Shown piece after piece: positions 27,323 through 36,791 of a stretch of DNA of 64,000 nucleotides. The stretch comes from Candidatus Lernaella stagnicola (GTDB taxonomy: Bacteria > Lernaellota > Lernaellaia > Lernaellales > Lernaellaceae). The stretch covers positions 17,320 through 81,319 of the forward strand of contig JAVCCK010000019.1 in NCBI GenBank assembly GCA_030765525.1. Direction: 5' to 3'. Both the position numbers and the translations under genes were made by a program. The stretch's first letter is position 1. Each line of letters begins with the position of its first letter. The notes below the pieces were generated by a model that had not been told where the DNA came from, ran no database searches, and worked only from the letters and a program-made list of their open reading frames with translations.

Positions 27323-30300
27323 TTACGGAGCGCGCTTAACCACGCGCTCGGTCCACGGCGCTAAATCCGAACCATTCAAGTGCGCGCCCGCCTCACTTTC
27401 GGCCTGCCGCAACAAGCCTTCGGGGTCGCGATGCCAGTAATCGAAATCGATGGGATACACGATGATGTCTTCTTTGTCGTCGACGGCGAATGCGTCACCG
27501 CGGGGCGTAAAAGCAATGCTCGCCACTTCGTAGGATACCCGAATCGTCTGTAATAAGCAGCCGGTGTCGGCGTCCCAAAGACGCGCGGTGCGGTCGTCGC
27601 TGCCGGTAAGCAGCCGCCGGCCGTCGGGCGAGAACTCCACGTAGTTAACCCACTCGTTGTGCCCGGTGATGACCGCAAGCGGCTCACCGGTTTCAACGCG
27701 CCAGAGTCGCACGGTCTTGTCGCGCCCGGAGGACGCAAGGACCTGGCCGTCCGGTGAGAAGCTCACGCCGGACACCCAATGAGTGTGCCCCTCGAGGGTG
27801 CGCGCCAGGGTCCGTTTTTCGACATCCCACAAGCGCACCGTTTTATCGAATGCCGCGCCCGCGACGTAGCGCCCGTCGGGCGAAAAATCGATGGTCCAAA
27901 CGATATCCTTGGCGTCAGTGAACGTGGCGAGAGGCCGCGCGGTTTGCACGTCCCACAAGCGCACGGTTTTGTCGCGCCCGGCCGACGCAAGCAGAAGTCC
28001 GTCGGGCGAAAAGGCCAGCGAACGGATCGCGCCTTCGTGGCCGGTCAACGTTGCGATGGGTTGAAGCGTGTCGAGTCGCCAGAGCTTGATCGTGCGGTCG
28101 CCGCCGGCCGTGGCGAAGGTAGTGCCGTCGGGCGAAAAGCAAACCGAAAGCACGCCCTGTTCGTGAGCGGGAACGTCGGCGCGCAGCTTACCGGTTTCCA
28201 TGTCCCACAGTTTCAAGGTGTTGTCCCACGACGCCGAGGCGAGCAAGGCGCCATCGGGCGAGAAGGAAAACGAAACGATGCGATCGTCGTGACCGTGCAG
28301 GGTTTTGACCATGTTGAGCCGCGCGACGCGCCACACCTTGATCGTTTTGTCTCCGCTGGCCGAGACGATGTGCTCGTCGCCCGGTTCAAACGCGACGGCA
28401 AAAACCCCGTCGGCGTGACCGACGACCGTTTCGATCAGTCGGCGTTGCGGCACGTCCCACAATTTCAGCGTTTTGTCCCAACCGGCGGTCACCAGCCGGC
28501 GACCGTCGGCGGAGAAAGCCAAGCCGCGCACGCCGTCGGTGTGTCCTTCCAAGGTGCCGATGCGGCGGCGTGTCTCCACATCCCACAAATGGACCTTGGC
28601 GTCCCAGGCGCCGGTCGCCAGGATTTTGCTGTCGGGGGTGAAGGCGGCGGCGGTGATTTCGTCGTCGTGACCGCGCAACACGGCGACAGTGCGGCCGGTG
28701 ACGGCGTCACGCAGGCGAATGGTTTTGTCGCGACCGACTGTGGCCAGCCAGCGCCCATCGGGGGAGAAGGTGACGTCTTCCACGACGCCTTGGTGGTCGT
28801 CCCAAGTGGCCACGGCGACGCCGTCGGCGAGGTTCCACAGGCGCAGGGTTTTGTCACGCCCGACCGAAGCGGCCACGTCGCCCTTCGGAGAAACCGCGAC
28901 GGCCCGCACTTCGCCGACGTGACCGGTCAAAGTGCCGAGTCTCTCGCCGGTTTGGGGGTTCCACACGATCAAGACGCCGTCACGACCGGCCGAGATCAGT
29001 CGCGTTCCGCCGGCAAAAAAAGCGACGTCGCGCACGCTGTCGGCATGGCCGGTCAGAACGCGGATCGGGCGATGGAAGCGGGCGTGCCAGATTCGAATCA
29101 CTTTATCGCCGCCCGCCGAGGCGAGCAGTGAGCCGTCGGGCGAATAGGCCACGGCGGTGACATTGTCGGTGTGGCCGACCAGAACGTCATCGAAACTCAA
29201 ATATCCATGCACCGCGGCTTGATACAGCACGGAGTGCGACGGCGAGACGCGCAACGCGGCGTCGGTTTGCTCCATGTTCGACAACTGCGGGTAGCGGTAG
29301 GGGCCGAAAGGATTGTAGGGGTTGTGAACCAGCGACGCGGCGGAAAACACCTTGGCCACCAGGAAGTCGCGGCGGCCGAACGCTTCCAGCGCCTTTTCGG
29401 ACAGGAAGTTGGCGATGTTGAAGTGGACTTCGCGCTCGTTTCGTTCCGCCGTTTCCAGCGCCGTGCGCGCCGCGCCGTAAGCACGCCAGACGAGCGCCGA
29501 GCCGACAACCAGCGTCACGGCAAGCAGCGCGATCAATGCGCTGAGCGCTTTGTTTTTTCTCACGAAGCGGCGCAGGAGTTCCAGCGAACCGTATTCGTAG
29601 GCGGCGATGCGGTGACCGGCGCGAAAGGCGTGCACCTCTTCGGCAAGTTCGCCCGCGGTTTCGTAGCGCTCACCGGGGTCGCGACACAACGCCTTTTCGG
29701 CCACCGCGGCCAAATCCGGCGGGGCTTCGGCGCACACTTCGCGCACGGGCCGCACGGTTTCGCTTTTAACCCGGTCGATGATCTCGCTGGGCACGCGCCC
29801 TTCGAAGGGGCTGCTGCCGGTGAGGATTTTGTAGAGCACCGCCCCGAGCGACCAGACGTCCGAGCGCTCGTCGATCTGCTCGATGAGGCCTTCGGCTTGC
29901 TCGGGACTCATGTAGGTCGGCGTGCCGATCGCCTGGCCGACGACCGTGTGGCCGGCGACGCGCAACTGCTCGACGCTGCGTTCGATTTCCAGGCCGCGAT
30001 CGTCGCGCTGACCGCGCACTTTGGCCAAGCCCCAATCGAGCACGACGGTCACTCCGAAGCGGCCAAGCATGATGTTGCTCGGCTTGACGTCGCGGTGGAT
30101 CACGCCACGCGAGTGCGCGTAGGCGAGCGCTTGGCAAACGTCTTCAAAGTGCCCCAACAACTGCAGGCGGTCGTCGAGATTGCGGCAGGCGGCGAGCGCT
30201 TCGTCCAAGGTGTCGCCACGCACGAGCTTCATGGTGTAGTAGAAGGTGCCGTCGTCGCGGCGGCCGATTTCGTAAACCGGGACGATGCTGGGGTGCTCGA

Positions 30301-30847
30301 GTTGCCCGGTGACGCGCGCCTCACGCAGAAAGCGGGCCGTGCGGGCCAAGGCCACGCGTTGGAGCTGTTCGTATTCGGAGTCCGACGCGTCGTCCGGCTC
30401 AACAAAGGGCAGCAGTTCCTTGACGGCCACTTCGCGCGCCAGGTGGTCGTCGAACGCCACCAGTACCCGCCCCAGCGCACCGCGCCCGATTTCCGCCGCA
30501 TTCTTGTCCGGCGCTCGAAACACGTAGCGACCCGCCGCCTCGGGCGTGGCGGGCAGCAACGCTTCATCCTCGGAATCGGCCGCCGTCGAGTCGTCGGACA
30601 GTCCGGCTAGAAGGGAGGGCGTTGAATCGATCTGGGCTTGAATGCGAGCCTCGTACAATTCGCGGGCCATCATGTCGAGGATGTCACGCTGGGCGGTGGA
30701 GATCGCGCCCTCGGCCACGAGCACCTCGAGAAAATCGGCCGGACCGGCGGCGGTCATCCGGGCGGCGTATTCCTTGGCCCGGGTGGCGTCGATCGCGCCC
30801 ATTTCGATGGCCAGCAAGGCCAGGAAGAGATTTCGGTTGCGGCTCAC
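27323..30847 (-). CDS. Ser/Thr protein kinase with C-terminal WD40 repeats
   Basis: A 1174-aa membrane-associated kinase. After about 110 N-terminal helical residues, the kinase domain shows a glycine loop GRGALGRV, Lys in REVAVKELLP, catalytic HRDVKPSN near residue 252 and DWG (in place of DFG) near 269. A membrane segment near 430-450 separates it from about 14 WD40 repeats (550-1150) with endings such as IRIWHARF, LRLWNLADG, VHLWDVETR and VRLWRVETG. Fourteen repeats would make two seven-blade propellers, presumably binding partners outside the membrane. GTG 30847 has a perfect GGAGG 6 bp upstream; the longer frame starts without one. Operonic with the FHA-GGDEF gene. Confidence 0.92.
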   Translation of the reverse strand: MSRNRNLFLALLAIEMGAIDATRAKEYAARMTAAGPADFLEVLVAEGAISTAQRDILDMMARELYEARIQAQIDSTPSLLAGLSDDSTAADSEDEALLPATPEAAGRYVFRAPDKNAAEIGRGALGRVLVAFDDHLAREVAVKELLPFVEPDDASDSEYEQLQRVALARTARFLREARVTGQLEHPSIVPVYEIGRRDDGTFYYTMKLVRGDTLDEALAACRNLDDRLQLLGHFEDVCQALAYAHSRGVIHRDVKPSNIMLGRFGVTVVLDWGLAKVRGQRDDRGLEIERSVEQLRVAGHTVVGQAIGTPTYMSPEQAEGLIEQIDERSDVWSLGAVLYKILTGSSPFEGRVPSEIIDRVKSETVRPVREVCAEAPPDLAAVAEKALCRDPGERYETAGELAEEVHAFRAGHRIAAYEYGSLELLRRFVRKNKALSALIALLAVTLVVGSALVWRAYGAARTALETAERNEREVHFNIANFLSEKALEAFGRRDFLVAKVFSAASLVHNPYNPFGPYRYPQLSNMEQTDAALRVSPSHSVLYQAAVHGYLSFDDVLVGHTDNVTAVAYSPDGSLLASAGGDKVIRIWHARFHRPIRVLTGHADSVRDVAFFAGGTRLISAGRDGVLIVWNPQTGERLGTLTGHVGEVRAVAVSPKGDVAASVGRDKTLRLWNLADGVAVATWDDHQGVVEDVTFSPDGRWLATVGRDKTIRLRDAVTGRTVAVLRGHDDEITAAAFTPDSKILATGAWDAKVHLWDVETRRRIGTLEGHTDGVRGLAFSADGRRLVTAGWDKTLKLWDVPQRRLIETVVGHADGVFAVAFEPGDEHIVSASGDKTIKVWRVARLNMVKTLHGHDDRIVSFSFSPDGALLASASWDNTLKLWDMETGKLRADVPAHEQGVLSVCFSPDGTTFATAGGDRTIKLWRLDTLQPIATLTGHEGAIRSLAFSPDGLLLASAGRDKTVRLWDVQTARPLATFTDAKDIVWTIDFSPDGRYVAGAAFDKTVRLWDVEKRTLARTLEGHTHWVSGVSFSPDGQVLASSGRDKTVRLWRVETGEPLAVITGHNEWVNYVEFSPDGRRLLTGSDDRTARLWDADTGCLLQTIRVSYEVASIAFTPRGDAFAVDDKEDIIVYPIDFDYWHRDPEGLLRQAESEAGAHLNGSDLAPWTERVVKRAP

Positions 30848-30939
30848 GCATCCTCCGGCGACTCCGACGCGAGACACAAGAGACGTGTCCGACCCGCGCC
30901 GGGTAAACGGATCATCGGCGAAAACCCGTCACCACTTGA

Positions 30940-31914
30940 TTACCCTAGGATATCACGACCGGCCGGTTTCTGTTCGCCGGTGAAAATGTCGCATTGGCGG
31001 CACGCGTTGGGCGGATCGGCGAAAAAGCGTCGGAACTCGGGCGAACGCCAGATGTCGATGAGCGGCGTCTCAGTAAGATTACCGAACGTCACGCTGCGGA
31101 GCCTACAGCACGGCGTGACGTTGCCGTCCACATCGATATACGCGTGAAAAAGCGAGCGCAAACACAAGCGGTCGCCGTGTGTGGCCAGCCGCAACGGCCA
31201 GGACGGAGCGTTGATCGCCAGAACGCGCGTGCGACCCTTGGCGGCCCGCCGCGCGGCGTGGATGATGGCGATTTCCTCATCGGGTCCGGCTCGGGCCACG
31301 CCGGTCGTGAACCCGGTATCCAGACGCAGCAAGTTGACGATATCGACGCCGGTCCGACCGGCCAATTCGACCACCGCGGCGATTTGATCGGCGGCGCCGG
31401 GACGCATCGTCGTTTGCATCACCAGGCGCAGTTGCGAACCCCGGCGGGCGTCGGCGAAGGCGCGCAAGTTGGCCAGTGTTTTGGCGGAAGCGGGGTGGCC
31501 CGTACCGGCCTCGCCGTCCACCGCATCCAGCGACAGGGAGACGGCGGCGACACCGAGCTGCGCCAGTTCGCGCACCAACTCGGGCGTTAGACCTTCGCCG
31601 TTGGTCGTCAGGCGCAGCTTTGTGCGGGGCGCGGCGGTACGAAACGCGGCGATCGACTCCAGCAGGCGCGGGTGCAGCAGCGTCTCGCCCCAGCCGCAGA
31701 GTCCCAGGTGTCGGACGCCGTCGAGGTTGCGCGCCAGAGCTGCCACGACCTCGTCGGACATGTGCCGCTCCGGGGCGCCGTTTTCGCGGCGCAGGCAGAA
31801 GCCGCAATGCCAGTCGCATACGTTGGTGAACTCGACCTGTAGATCGCGCGGGCGGCGGCTGCGACGTCGCGTCAATCCGGCGAGAAACGCGGCGGCTTTT
31901 TCGTAGGCAAGCAT
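30940..31914 (-). CDS. Radical SAM protein with SPASM-like cluster region
   Basis: A 324-aa radical SAM enzyme. The [4Fe-4S] SAM-binding motif is CDWHCGFC (CxxxCxxC). The C-terminal region has CLRSLF, VTPCCRLRS and CRQCDIF, a SPASM-like extra cluster as in peptide-modifying or sugar/aldehyde-oxidising radical SAM enzymes. The substrate cannot be read. ATG 31914 has GGCGGGG upstream; the gene follows the B12-radical SAM gene by 9 bp on the same strand, so the two are probably co-translated and act in one pathway. A RiPP precursor would be expected for a peptide pathway, and I see none. Confidence 0.85.
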   Translation of the reverse strand: MLAYEKAAAFLAGLTRRRSRRPRDLQVEFTNVCDWHCGFCLRRENGAPERHMSDEVVAALARNLDGVRHLGLCGWGETLLHPRLLESIAAFRTAAPRTKLRLTTNGEGLTPELVRELAQLGVAAVSLSLDAVDGEAGTGHPASAKTLANLRAFADARRGSQLRLVMQTTMRPGAADQIAAVVELAGRTGVDIVNLLRLDTGFTTGVARAGPDEEIAIIHAARRAAKGRTRVLAINAPSWPLRLATHGDRLCLRSLFHAYIDVDGNVTPCCRLRSVTFGNLTETPLIDIWRSPEFRRFFADPPNACRQCDIFTGEQKPAGRDILG

Positions 31915-31923
31915 GGACCCCGC

Positions 31924-33423
31924 CTACGGCTTGTCGTCGAGCGCCAGGCGCACGGTGGCATCCTGCCGCTTTTGCGGCGACCAGTTGCGGTGCAGCCAGA
32001 CGCTGAGGATTTTCATGTGCTTCCAGCGCATGTTCAACAAGTCTTTAAGAATGCCGCCGTACACGCGGCGGAAGAAGGTGCGCGCCACGTAATCGCCGCG
32101 CCACATTTTCCAGAAATTGCGGGGGTGGATCAGGGCCAGCAGCGCCGCGCCGGCAAAGCGGCTTTTTTGTATCCGGGTGTGATGCCGAAACGCCGGGATG
32201 AAACGGTTGTGATAGAACATATCCCGCATTTCGTAGCCCTCTTGGATCAGGGTGTCGGCGGCAGGGACGCCCGGCATCGGGATATAGCGGCAGTGGGTCG
32301 TCATATCCGCCACCTGGAACAATCCGCGATAGGGCCAAACATCGTGATCGGTGAAATCGTAGTCGCGGACAAACAAGCCGTAGACGAACACTCCGTGGGC
32401 GCGAAGACGACGGTACACCTCGCGGTATTCAGGCAAACCAAGGCCGACGTCTTTGTCGAAATCCTGCAGCATTCGTTGGTCGAGATTCTCGAAGCCGACC
32501 AATGCCATCTTCAGGCCCCCGGCCGCGGCGGCGTCGACCCAATCGGGATAGCGATAGATCGTTTCGGGGCGAATGAGCGCCCACATAGCCATGTCGAGAT
32601 TTTTTGTCTGCTCAAATATTTCTTTGTCGCGCTCGCGGTGTGCACCGAAATTGTCGTCGGCAATGAGCAACTGCCGCACGCCACGCGCGTGCAGGTCGCG
32701 CAGTTCTTCCGCGACGCGCGCGGCGCTCTTGAAACGCTGGCGACGACGCCACATCGTACTCACGCAGCAAAACGTGCAACCGTGGCCGCAACCGCGAGCC
32801 GTTTCCAACGAGGCGGAACGGCCGTGCGGTGCCATGCCCAAGTCGTAGAGAGAGAAATCCACAACATCCCATCGCGGCAACGGCAGATCGTCCAACGAAT
32901 GAACAAACTCGCGGTCGGCCTCGACCACGGTGCGTTCGCCGTCGCGCCACGTAACCCCGGCGATGCCCGCCGGCGACTCTCCCGCCAGATAGCGCTGGGT
33001 CAATTCGGCGAAAGCTTGTTCCCCTTCTTGGCGAACGACGGCATCCACGCCGTGTTCCAACCAACGCTCGGCAAACATCGTGGCATGGTGCCCGCCCATG
33101 ATGATTTTGGTGCGGGGCGCCAGTTGGCGGATGGCGCGGATTTGCATGTGGGTGTTCAGCGCGGTGACCGGCGAGACCACGCCCAAGGCGACGATCGGAA
33201 AATCGGCGGCCAGGCGTCCGAGCGCTTCCGGCGTGGCGCCGGGTTCGAAAACGCCATCATAGAACGCTACGCCTTCGCGCGGCACGGCGCCGGCCAGGGC
33301 GGGAAAGGTCGCGGCGGGGCAACGATACAAGTGGCGGCAGAAATCGTCCGCAATCGGCCAGGCATGATACCCGGGGGCCGGTTTCGCCAGCAGAATGGTC
33401 GGTTTGCCTTGAGGAGGGATCAT
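31924..33423 (-). CDS. B12-binding radical SAM enzyme (BchE/P-methylase type)
   Basis: A 499-aa protein with an N-terminal cobalamin-binding domain of Rossmann type (about 5-150, GGHHATMFAERWL), then a radical SAM domain with SLETARGCGHGCTFC (CxxxCxxC). This class performs methylations or ring rearrangements using methylcobalamin. Target unknown; the nearest genes are another radical SAM enzyme and, upstream, a GT39-like transferase, so a cell-envelope or natural-product role is possible. ATG 33423 has GGAAAAA in front, a weak Shine-Dalgarno. Confidence 0.85.
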   Translation of the reverse strand: MIPPQGKPTILLAKPAPGYHAWPIADDFCRHLYRCPAATFPALAGAVPREGVAFYDGVFEPGATPEALGRLAADFPIVALGVVSPVTALNTHMQIRAIRQLAPRTKIIMGGHHATMFAERWLEHGVDAVVRQEGEQAFAELTQRYLAGESPAGIAGVTWRDGERTVVEADREFVHSLDDLPLPRWDVVDFSLYDLGMAPHGRSASLETARGCGHGCTFCCVSTMWRRRQRFKSAARVAEELRDLHARGVRQLLIADDNFGAHRERDKEIFEQTKNLDMAMWALIRPETIYRYPDWVDAAAAGGLKMALVGFENLDQRMLQDFDKDVGLGLPEYREVYRRLRAHGVFVYGLFVRDYDFTDHDVWPYRGLFQVADMTTHCRYIPMPGVPAADTLIQEGYEMRDMFYHNRFIPAFRHHTRIQKSRFAGAALLALIHPRNFWKMWRGDYVARTFFRRVYGGILKDLLNMRWKHMKILSVWLHRNWSPQKRQDATVRLALDDKP

Positions 33424-33610
33424 GTCGCGTTTTTTTCCATTCAGCCGTTACCGCCGACGACCGGTGACGCAAGCAGCGACACTGCGAAACACGTCGACGA
33501 GGTTCCGCTGCCGGATCGTTTTACTTGCCGCAAGCTACTCGCATCATCACGAAAAGACTTACTTTTTGCAGCGCTAACGGTAGCAAATGCGCTGTGGGGT
33601 GACAAGCGAA

Positions 33611-35308
33611 CTAATTCGGAGCCGGAGCGCTTTGGTCCAGCGGCGACAACGGCGGCGCGACCGACGAAGGCGGCGGCCCCTGAGGTTCCACCGGTTTGCC
33701 CGGCGGGGTAAGCGCTTTGTCGCAGGCACCGCGGTTGACCCGATACAACACGACCGGTCCAACTTTCGCCGCCGGTTGCAGCAGCCAGGATTGGGCGGCC
33801 TCGCGCGACGGATCGTCCGTGCGATGCAGTCGAATGATGCGGTCGGTGCTGTCATACAGAAAAGCGGTTGCCGGAACGCGGCACAAGAAGGTCGTCAAAT
33901 CGGCGCGGTAAAACCCCTGCCCCTTCTGTGACTGATCGTTGGAGGGGATGGAACGATCCTCGAAATACCAATCATAGTGAATCAGGTGAGGATCTTCCAA
34001 ACCGAAGGCCGGATTGTTGGTGGCAAAGAGCGTTCCCTCTCCGAACTCGGCGTGCAAGCGATCGACGGCGGCGGCTGATTCGGCGCGCGTCAACAGACGG
34101 CGGTCGCCCTGACTTTGCCAATCGTAGTAACGCCAATCCCGGGCAAAGGGCGGCGCCGCTTTCCATGCCAGACCGGTAAGCGCCAAAACGAGCACCAAGG
34201 CTCCCAATGCGCGACGCAAGCGCGGCCGCGGGCCCGGGTCGGTGACGGCGTCGGTCACCGCGACGAAAAGAGCGCCGAGCAACAGCGGGGCGAAGGGCAG
34301 GAAATACCGCGCCTGTTCATCGCCGCGCCACGCGGTGAACACGAGGCATAAAACGAAAATCGCCAGCAGGACAAGCATGCGGCGCACTCGCACGGCGCGT
34401 TCGGGTTGGCGACGGTCGAAGGCGACGACCAAGGCCGCGACCGGCAAAAGCGGCGTAAAGAGAATCGGCAGTTCGGCCAGCCATTCCAGCGCCGCCGCCG
34501 CGGCGCGAAACACGATCGTGACCAGCACGAGGCCCGGACCGGCTTGGTCCACCCATTCCGGCGGCAATTGCAGCAAGATCGTGACAAGGTTGAACGCCGA
34601 ATGGAACCCGGCGAGGAGAAGGCCGCCGCCGCCCCCGTCGCTACCCAGCGTGCCGAGTAGCTTCACTAAGAGAATGGGCAAAACAAACGCCGCCAACACG
34701 CGCCAGAGCAACGCGCGACGCGGGCGCCAACGTCGCTCGAACAACAGCAGCGCCAACGCCCCGATAAACAGGAAGAGTCCGAGGACCTTGACCAAGTAAG
34801 CCGCGGCCAGCCACAAACCTAAACGCACCGGTCGTGGCGGTCGCGCCGGGTCGGCGTCGGGGAACAACTCAGCCAGGGCCATGGCGCCGCAAAAGGCAAA
34901 AGCGGCATCATGGTTGGCGAGCAACGCGGAAAACAGGAAGCGCGGAAAAACCAATAGGGCGGCGGCTGAAAACAGCGCGGCGTCCTCGCGTCGAAACAAA
35001 CGCCAACTCAGCCGGTAGGCGCTCCAAACGAATCCCGCCGTAAACAACGCAGCCAGCACGTGTCCGGCGCGAAAGGCGGAACCGAACAGCAGCGCCGCAG
35101 CCCGCAGCAACAGAACGTAGCCGACCGGCCGCTGCCGGGCTTCCCAATCCGCGTGGTCGGTGTCGACCAGGAACAGCCCGTCATGCTCCAACCCCCACGG
35201 CACATCGTGCACCCACAAATTGACCGCCAGCACGACGGCCATGCAGCCCAGAGCGGCGATCAGTACGTGCCGCCCGTAGCGCGGTCCCTGGTCACCGGCC
35301 GGCGGCAC
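33611..35308 (-). CDS. GT39/ArnT-like membrane glycosyltransferase
   Basis: A 565-aa polytopic membrane protein with about 9-10 helices. The first periplasmic loop carries FLVDTDHADWEARQRPVGY, the acidic region that in ArnT/PMT-type (GT39/GT83) enzymes holds the catalytic Asp, and they use polyprenyl-phosphate sugars. A soluble region of about 150 residues follows the helices, ending in a Pro-rich tail (SSVAPPLSPLDQSAPAPN). Acceptor unknown. GTG 35308 lies inside the end of the upstream FGE-like gene (17-bp overlap), so translation is probably coupled. Confidence 0.75.
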   Translation of the reverse strand: MPPAGDQGPRYGRHVLIAALGCMAVVLAVNLWVHDVPWGLEHDGLFLVDTDHADWEARQRPVGYVLLLRAAALLFGSAFRAGHVLAALFTAGFVWSAYRLSWRLFRREDAALFSAAALLVFPRFLFSALLANHDAAFAFCGAMALAELFPDADPARPPRPVRLGLWLAAAYLVKVLGLFLFIGALALLLFERRWRPRRALLWRVLAAFVLPILLVKLLGTLGSDGGGGGLLLAGFHSAFNLVTILLQLPPEWVDQAGPGLVLVTIVFRAAAAALEWLAELPILFTPLLPVAALVVAFDRRQPERAVRVRRMLVLLAIFVLCLVFTAWRGDEQARYFLPFAPLLLGALFVAVTDAVTDPGPRPRLRRALGALVLVLALTGLAWKAAPPFARDWRYYDWQSQGDRRLLTRAESAAAVDRLHAEFGEGTLFATNNPAFGLEDPHLIHYDWYFEDRSIPSNDQSQKGQGFYRADLTTFLCRVPATAFLYDSTDRIIRLHRTDDPSREAAQSWLLQPAAKVGPVVLYRVNRGACDKALTPPGKPVEPQGPPPSSVAPPLSPLDQSAPAPN

Positions 35309-36107
35309 AGCGGAATCCTTGATCGGCGTTGGTTGCGTCCAAATCGGAATGCGAGCGATTGAAGGTCGTCAGCTTATCGGGGCTGGACATAAACGACCCG
35401 CCGCGCAGCACGTGGAGTCGGTCGATCCAAGGCACGGGCAATGTGAAGCGGTGCTCCTTGTACGCGTCGGGTTCGTATGGGTCGGCGACCCACTCGCGAA
35501 TGTTACCGGCCATGTCCAGCGCGCCGTACACCGACCCGCCTTCGGGGAACGCGCCGACGGGTTGCGACTTGACCGGCAATCCCACGGTAGCGGCGCGGTC
35601 ATTGACGCGATTCGTGTCGAATCCATCGCCCCACGGATAAGCCAGGCCGCCGGGACCGCGGGCCGCTTTTTCCCATTCAGCTTCGGTGGGCAAGCGTTTG
35701 CCTCGAGCACGGCAGTAGGCGTCGGCTTGTTCCCAGGTGACCGGGTACGCGGGGTGCTCGCCCAGTTCGGGTCGCAGCCCGGCTTCGGTCCACAGCGGCG
35801 GACCGGGCGGCGGAGCGTCTTGTTGTCGCAGGAAAGCGTCGAACTCAGCCGCGGTGACTTCCATGCAATCGATCCAAAAGACGGGCAGCCATCGGCGGCG
35901 GATCGGCATTTGATCGGGGTTGTCGTTGCCGCCCATGACAAAGGAACCGGCTGATACCAGCACCATCCCCGCCCGCTCTCCCTGACCGTCGATTCGGGCC
36001 GGCAGGTCACCCGGCGCCGCGTGCACGCGCAGGATTTCGATCCAGTCCACGGCGGTCAACAACACCGGCACGGCGGCCAGGATGAGAAAGGCAATCAGAC
36101 GTTTCAC
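35292..36107 (-). CDS. Membrane-anchored FGE/SUMF1-fold protein without catalytic cysteines
   Basis: A 271-aa protein: an N-terminal membrane anchor, then an FGE-sulfatase fold (FVMGGNDNPDQMP; WIDCMEVTAAEFDAFL; RGKRLPTEAEWEKAARG; YPWGD; NIREWVADPY). The C-terminal active-site segment, normally GGSWLCxxSYC, reads GGSFMSSPDKLTTF, so both catalytic Cys are missing and it cannot make formylglycine. Such proteins act as binding or scaffold modules or as unrelated oxidases. Start is GTG 36107, chosen because it begins the hydrophobic anchor; Shine-Dalgarno is weak (AGGACGGG). It overlaps the GT39-like gene by 17 bp. Confidence 0.82.
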   Translation of the reverse strand: MKRLIAFLILAAVPVLLTAVDWIEILRVHAAPGDLPARIDGQGERAGMVLVSAGSFVMGGNDNPDQMPIRRRWLPVFWIDCMEVTAAEFDAFLRQQDAPPPGPPLWTEAGLRPELGEHPAYPVTWEQADAYCRARGKRLPTEAEWEKAARGPGGLAYPWGDGFDTNRVNDRAATVGLPVKSQPVGAFPEGGSVYGALDMAGNIREWVADPYEPDAYKEHRFTLPVPWIDRLHVLRGGSFMSSPDKLTTFNRSHSDLDATNADQGFRCAAGR

Positions 36108-36256
36108 GTGGGTGGACCCGTCCTGCTTGGTTTGGTGGTTATGTGTGATGATTATAAACCCGACGCGCTCGGTCGCAACGGCATCTGTGTGCTTACCTTG
36201 CAAGGCGGGGCATAACTATCTATTTTGAGGCGCAACGCAATGCAGGAGGTATCACG

Positions 36257-36688
36257 TTGAAACGCACGCGATTTGTTTTTGTGGTCATGGCGTTGGCGTT
36301 CGGTTTGATATTCTTTGCGGGCTGTACGGAAAAATCATCGACGCCCACCGGACAACCGCAACCGCCCGGCGTGGGGGCGGGGCCGGGAAGCCCACCACCG
36401 CCGCCGGGAGGAGTGCCGGCGACGACGCCTCCCGAAGAGTTAAAGATGCAACACCCGCTGAAAGGCGATGCGTGCATGCAGCTTTGCGGCCGGCTATGTC
36501 CCTTTGTCACCAAGTGCCGTTACAACGATTACAAGAAAGCCGATGTGTGCGTAAGCGACTGCAAGGAAGCCTGCAAAGCAGACAAGATTCCCACCAAATA
36601 TCAGGACTGCGAGCAGCATAAGGACGACTGTGCGCAACTGGAAGCCTGCTTGAAGAAGGCCGACGAGGAAGACCGCGTCACCAAGTGA
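36257..36688 (+). CDS. Small Cys-rich lipoprotein
   Basis: A 143-aa lipoprotein (lipobox FFAGC), a Pro/Gly linker, then about 75 residues with ten cysteines. They are grouped as CMQLCGRLCPFVTKC, CVSDCKEAC and CEQHKDDCAQLEAC, so CX3C spacing recurs, as in small helical disulfide domains. It probably folds with four or five disulfides on the cell surface. Start is TTG 36257 with an excellent GGAGG at 36245-36249. No partner is evident; the next gene, a P-loop kinase, begins 103 bp later. Confidence 0.78.
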   Translation: MKRTRFVFVVMALAFGLIFFAGCTEKSSTPTGQPQPPGVGAGPGSPPPPPGGVPATTPPEELKMQHPLKGDACMQLCGRLCPFVTKCRYNDYKKADVCVSDCKEACKADKIPTKYQDCEQHKDDCAQLEACLKKADEEDRVTK

Positions 36689-36791
36689 GGCGGCGACCGG
36701 CGCAGATATTGATGCGGGGGGCGAGTCTCTGCTACAGTCGCCTGCCCGTTAGCGGCACACTCTCATACGTCATCGGTTTGGAGCGAGAGAA

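Noticed and set aside
27779..30610. Two long plus-strand frames
   Set aside because: Mirror frames of the kinase-WD40 gene; the repeats make the mirror look regular.
31972..33711. 579-codon plus-strand frame
   Set aside because: Opposite the B12-radical SAM gene with its intact CxxxCxxC motif.
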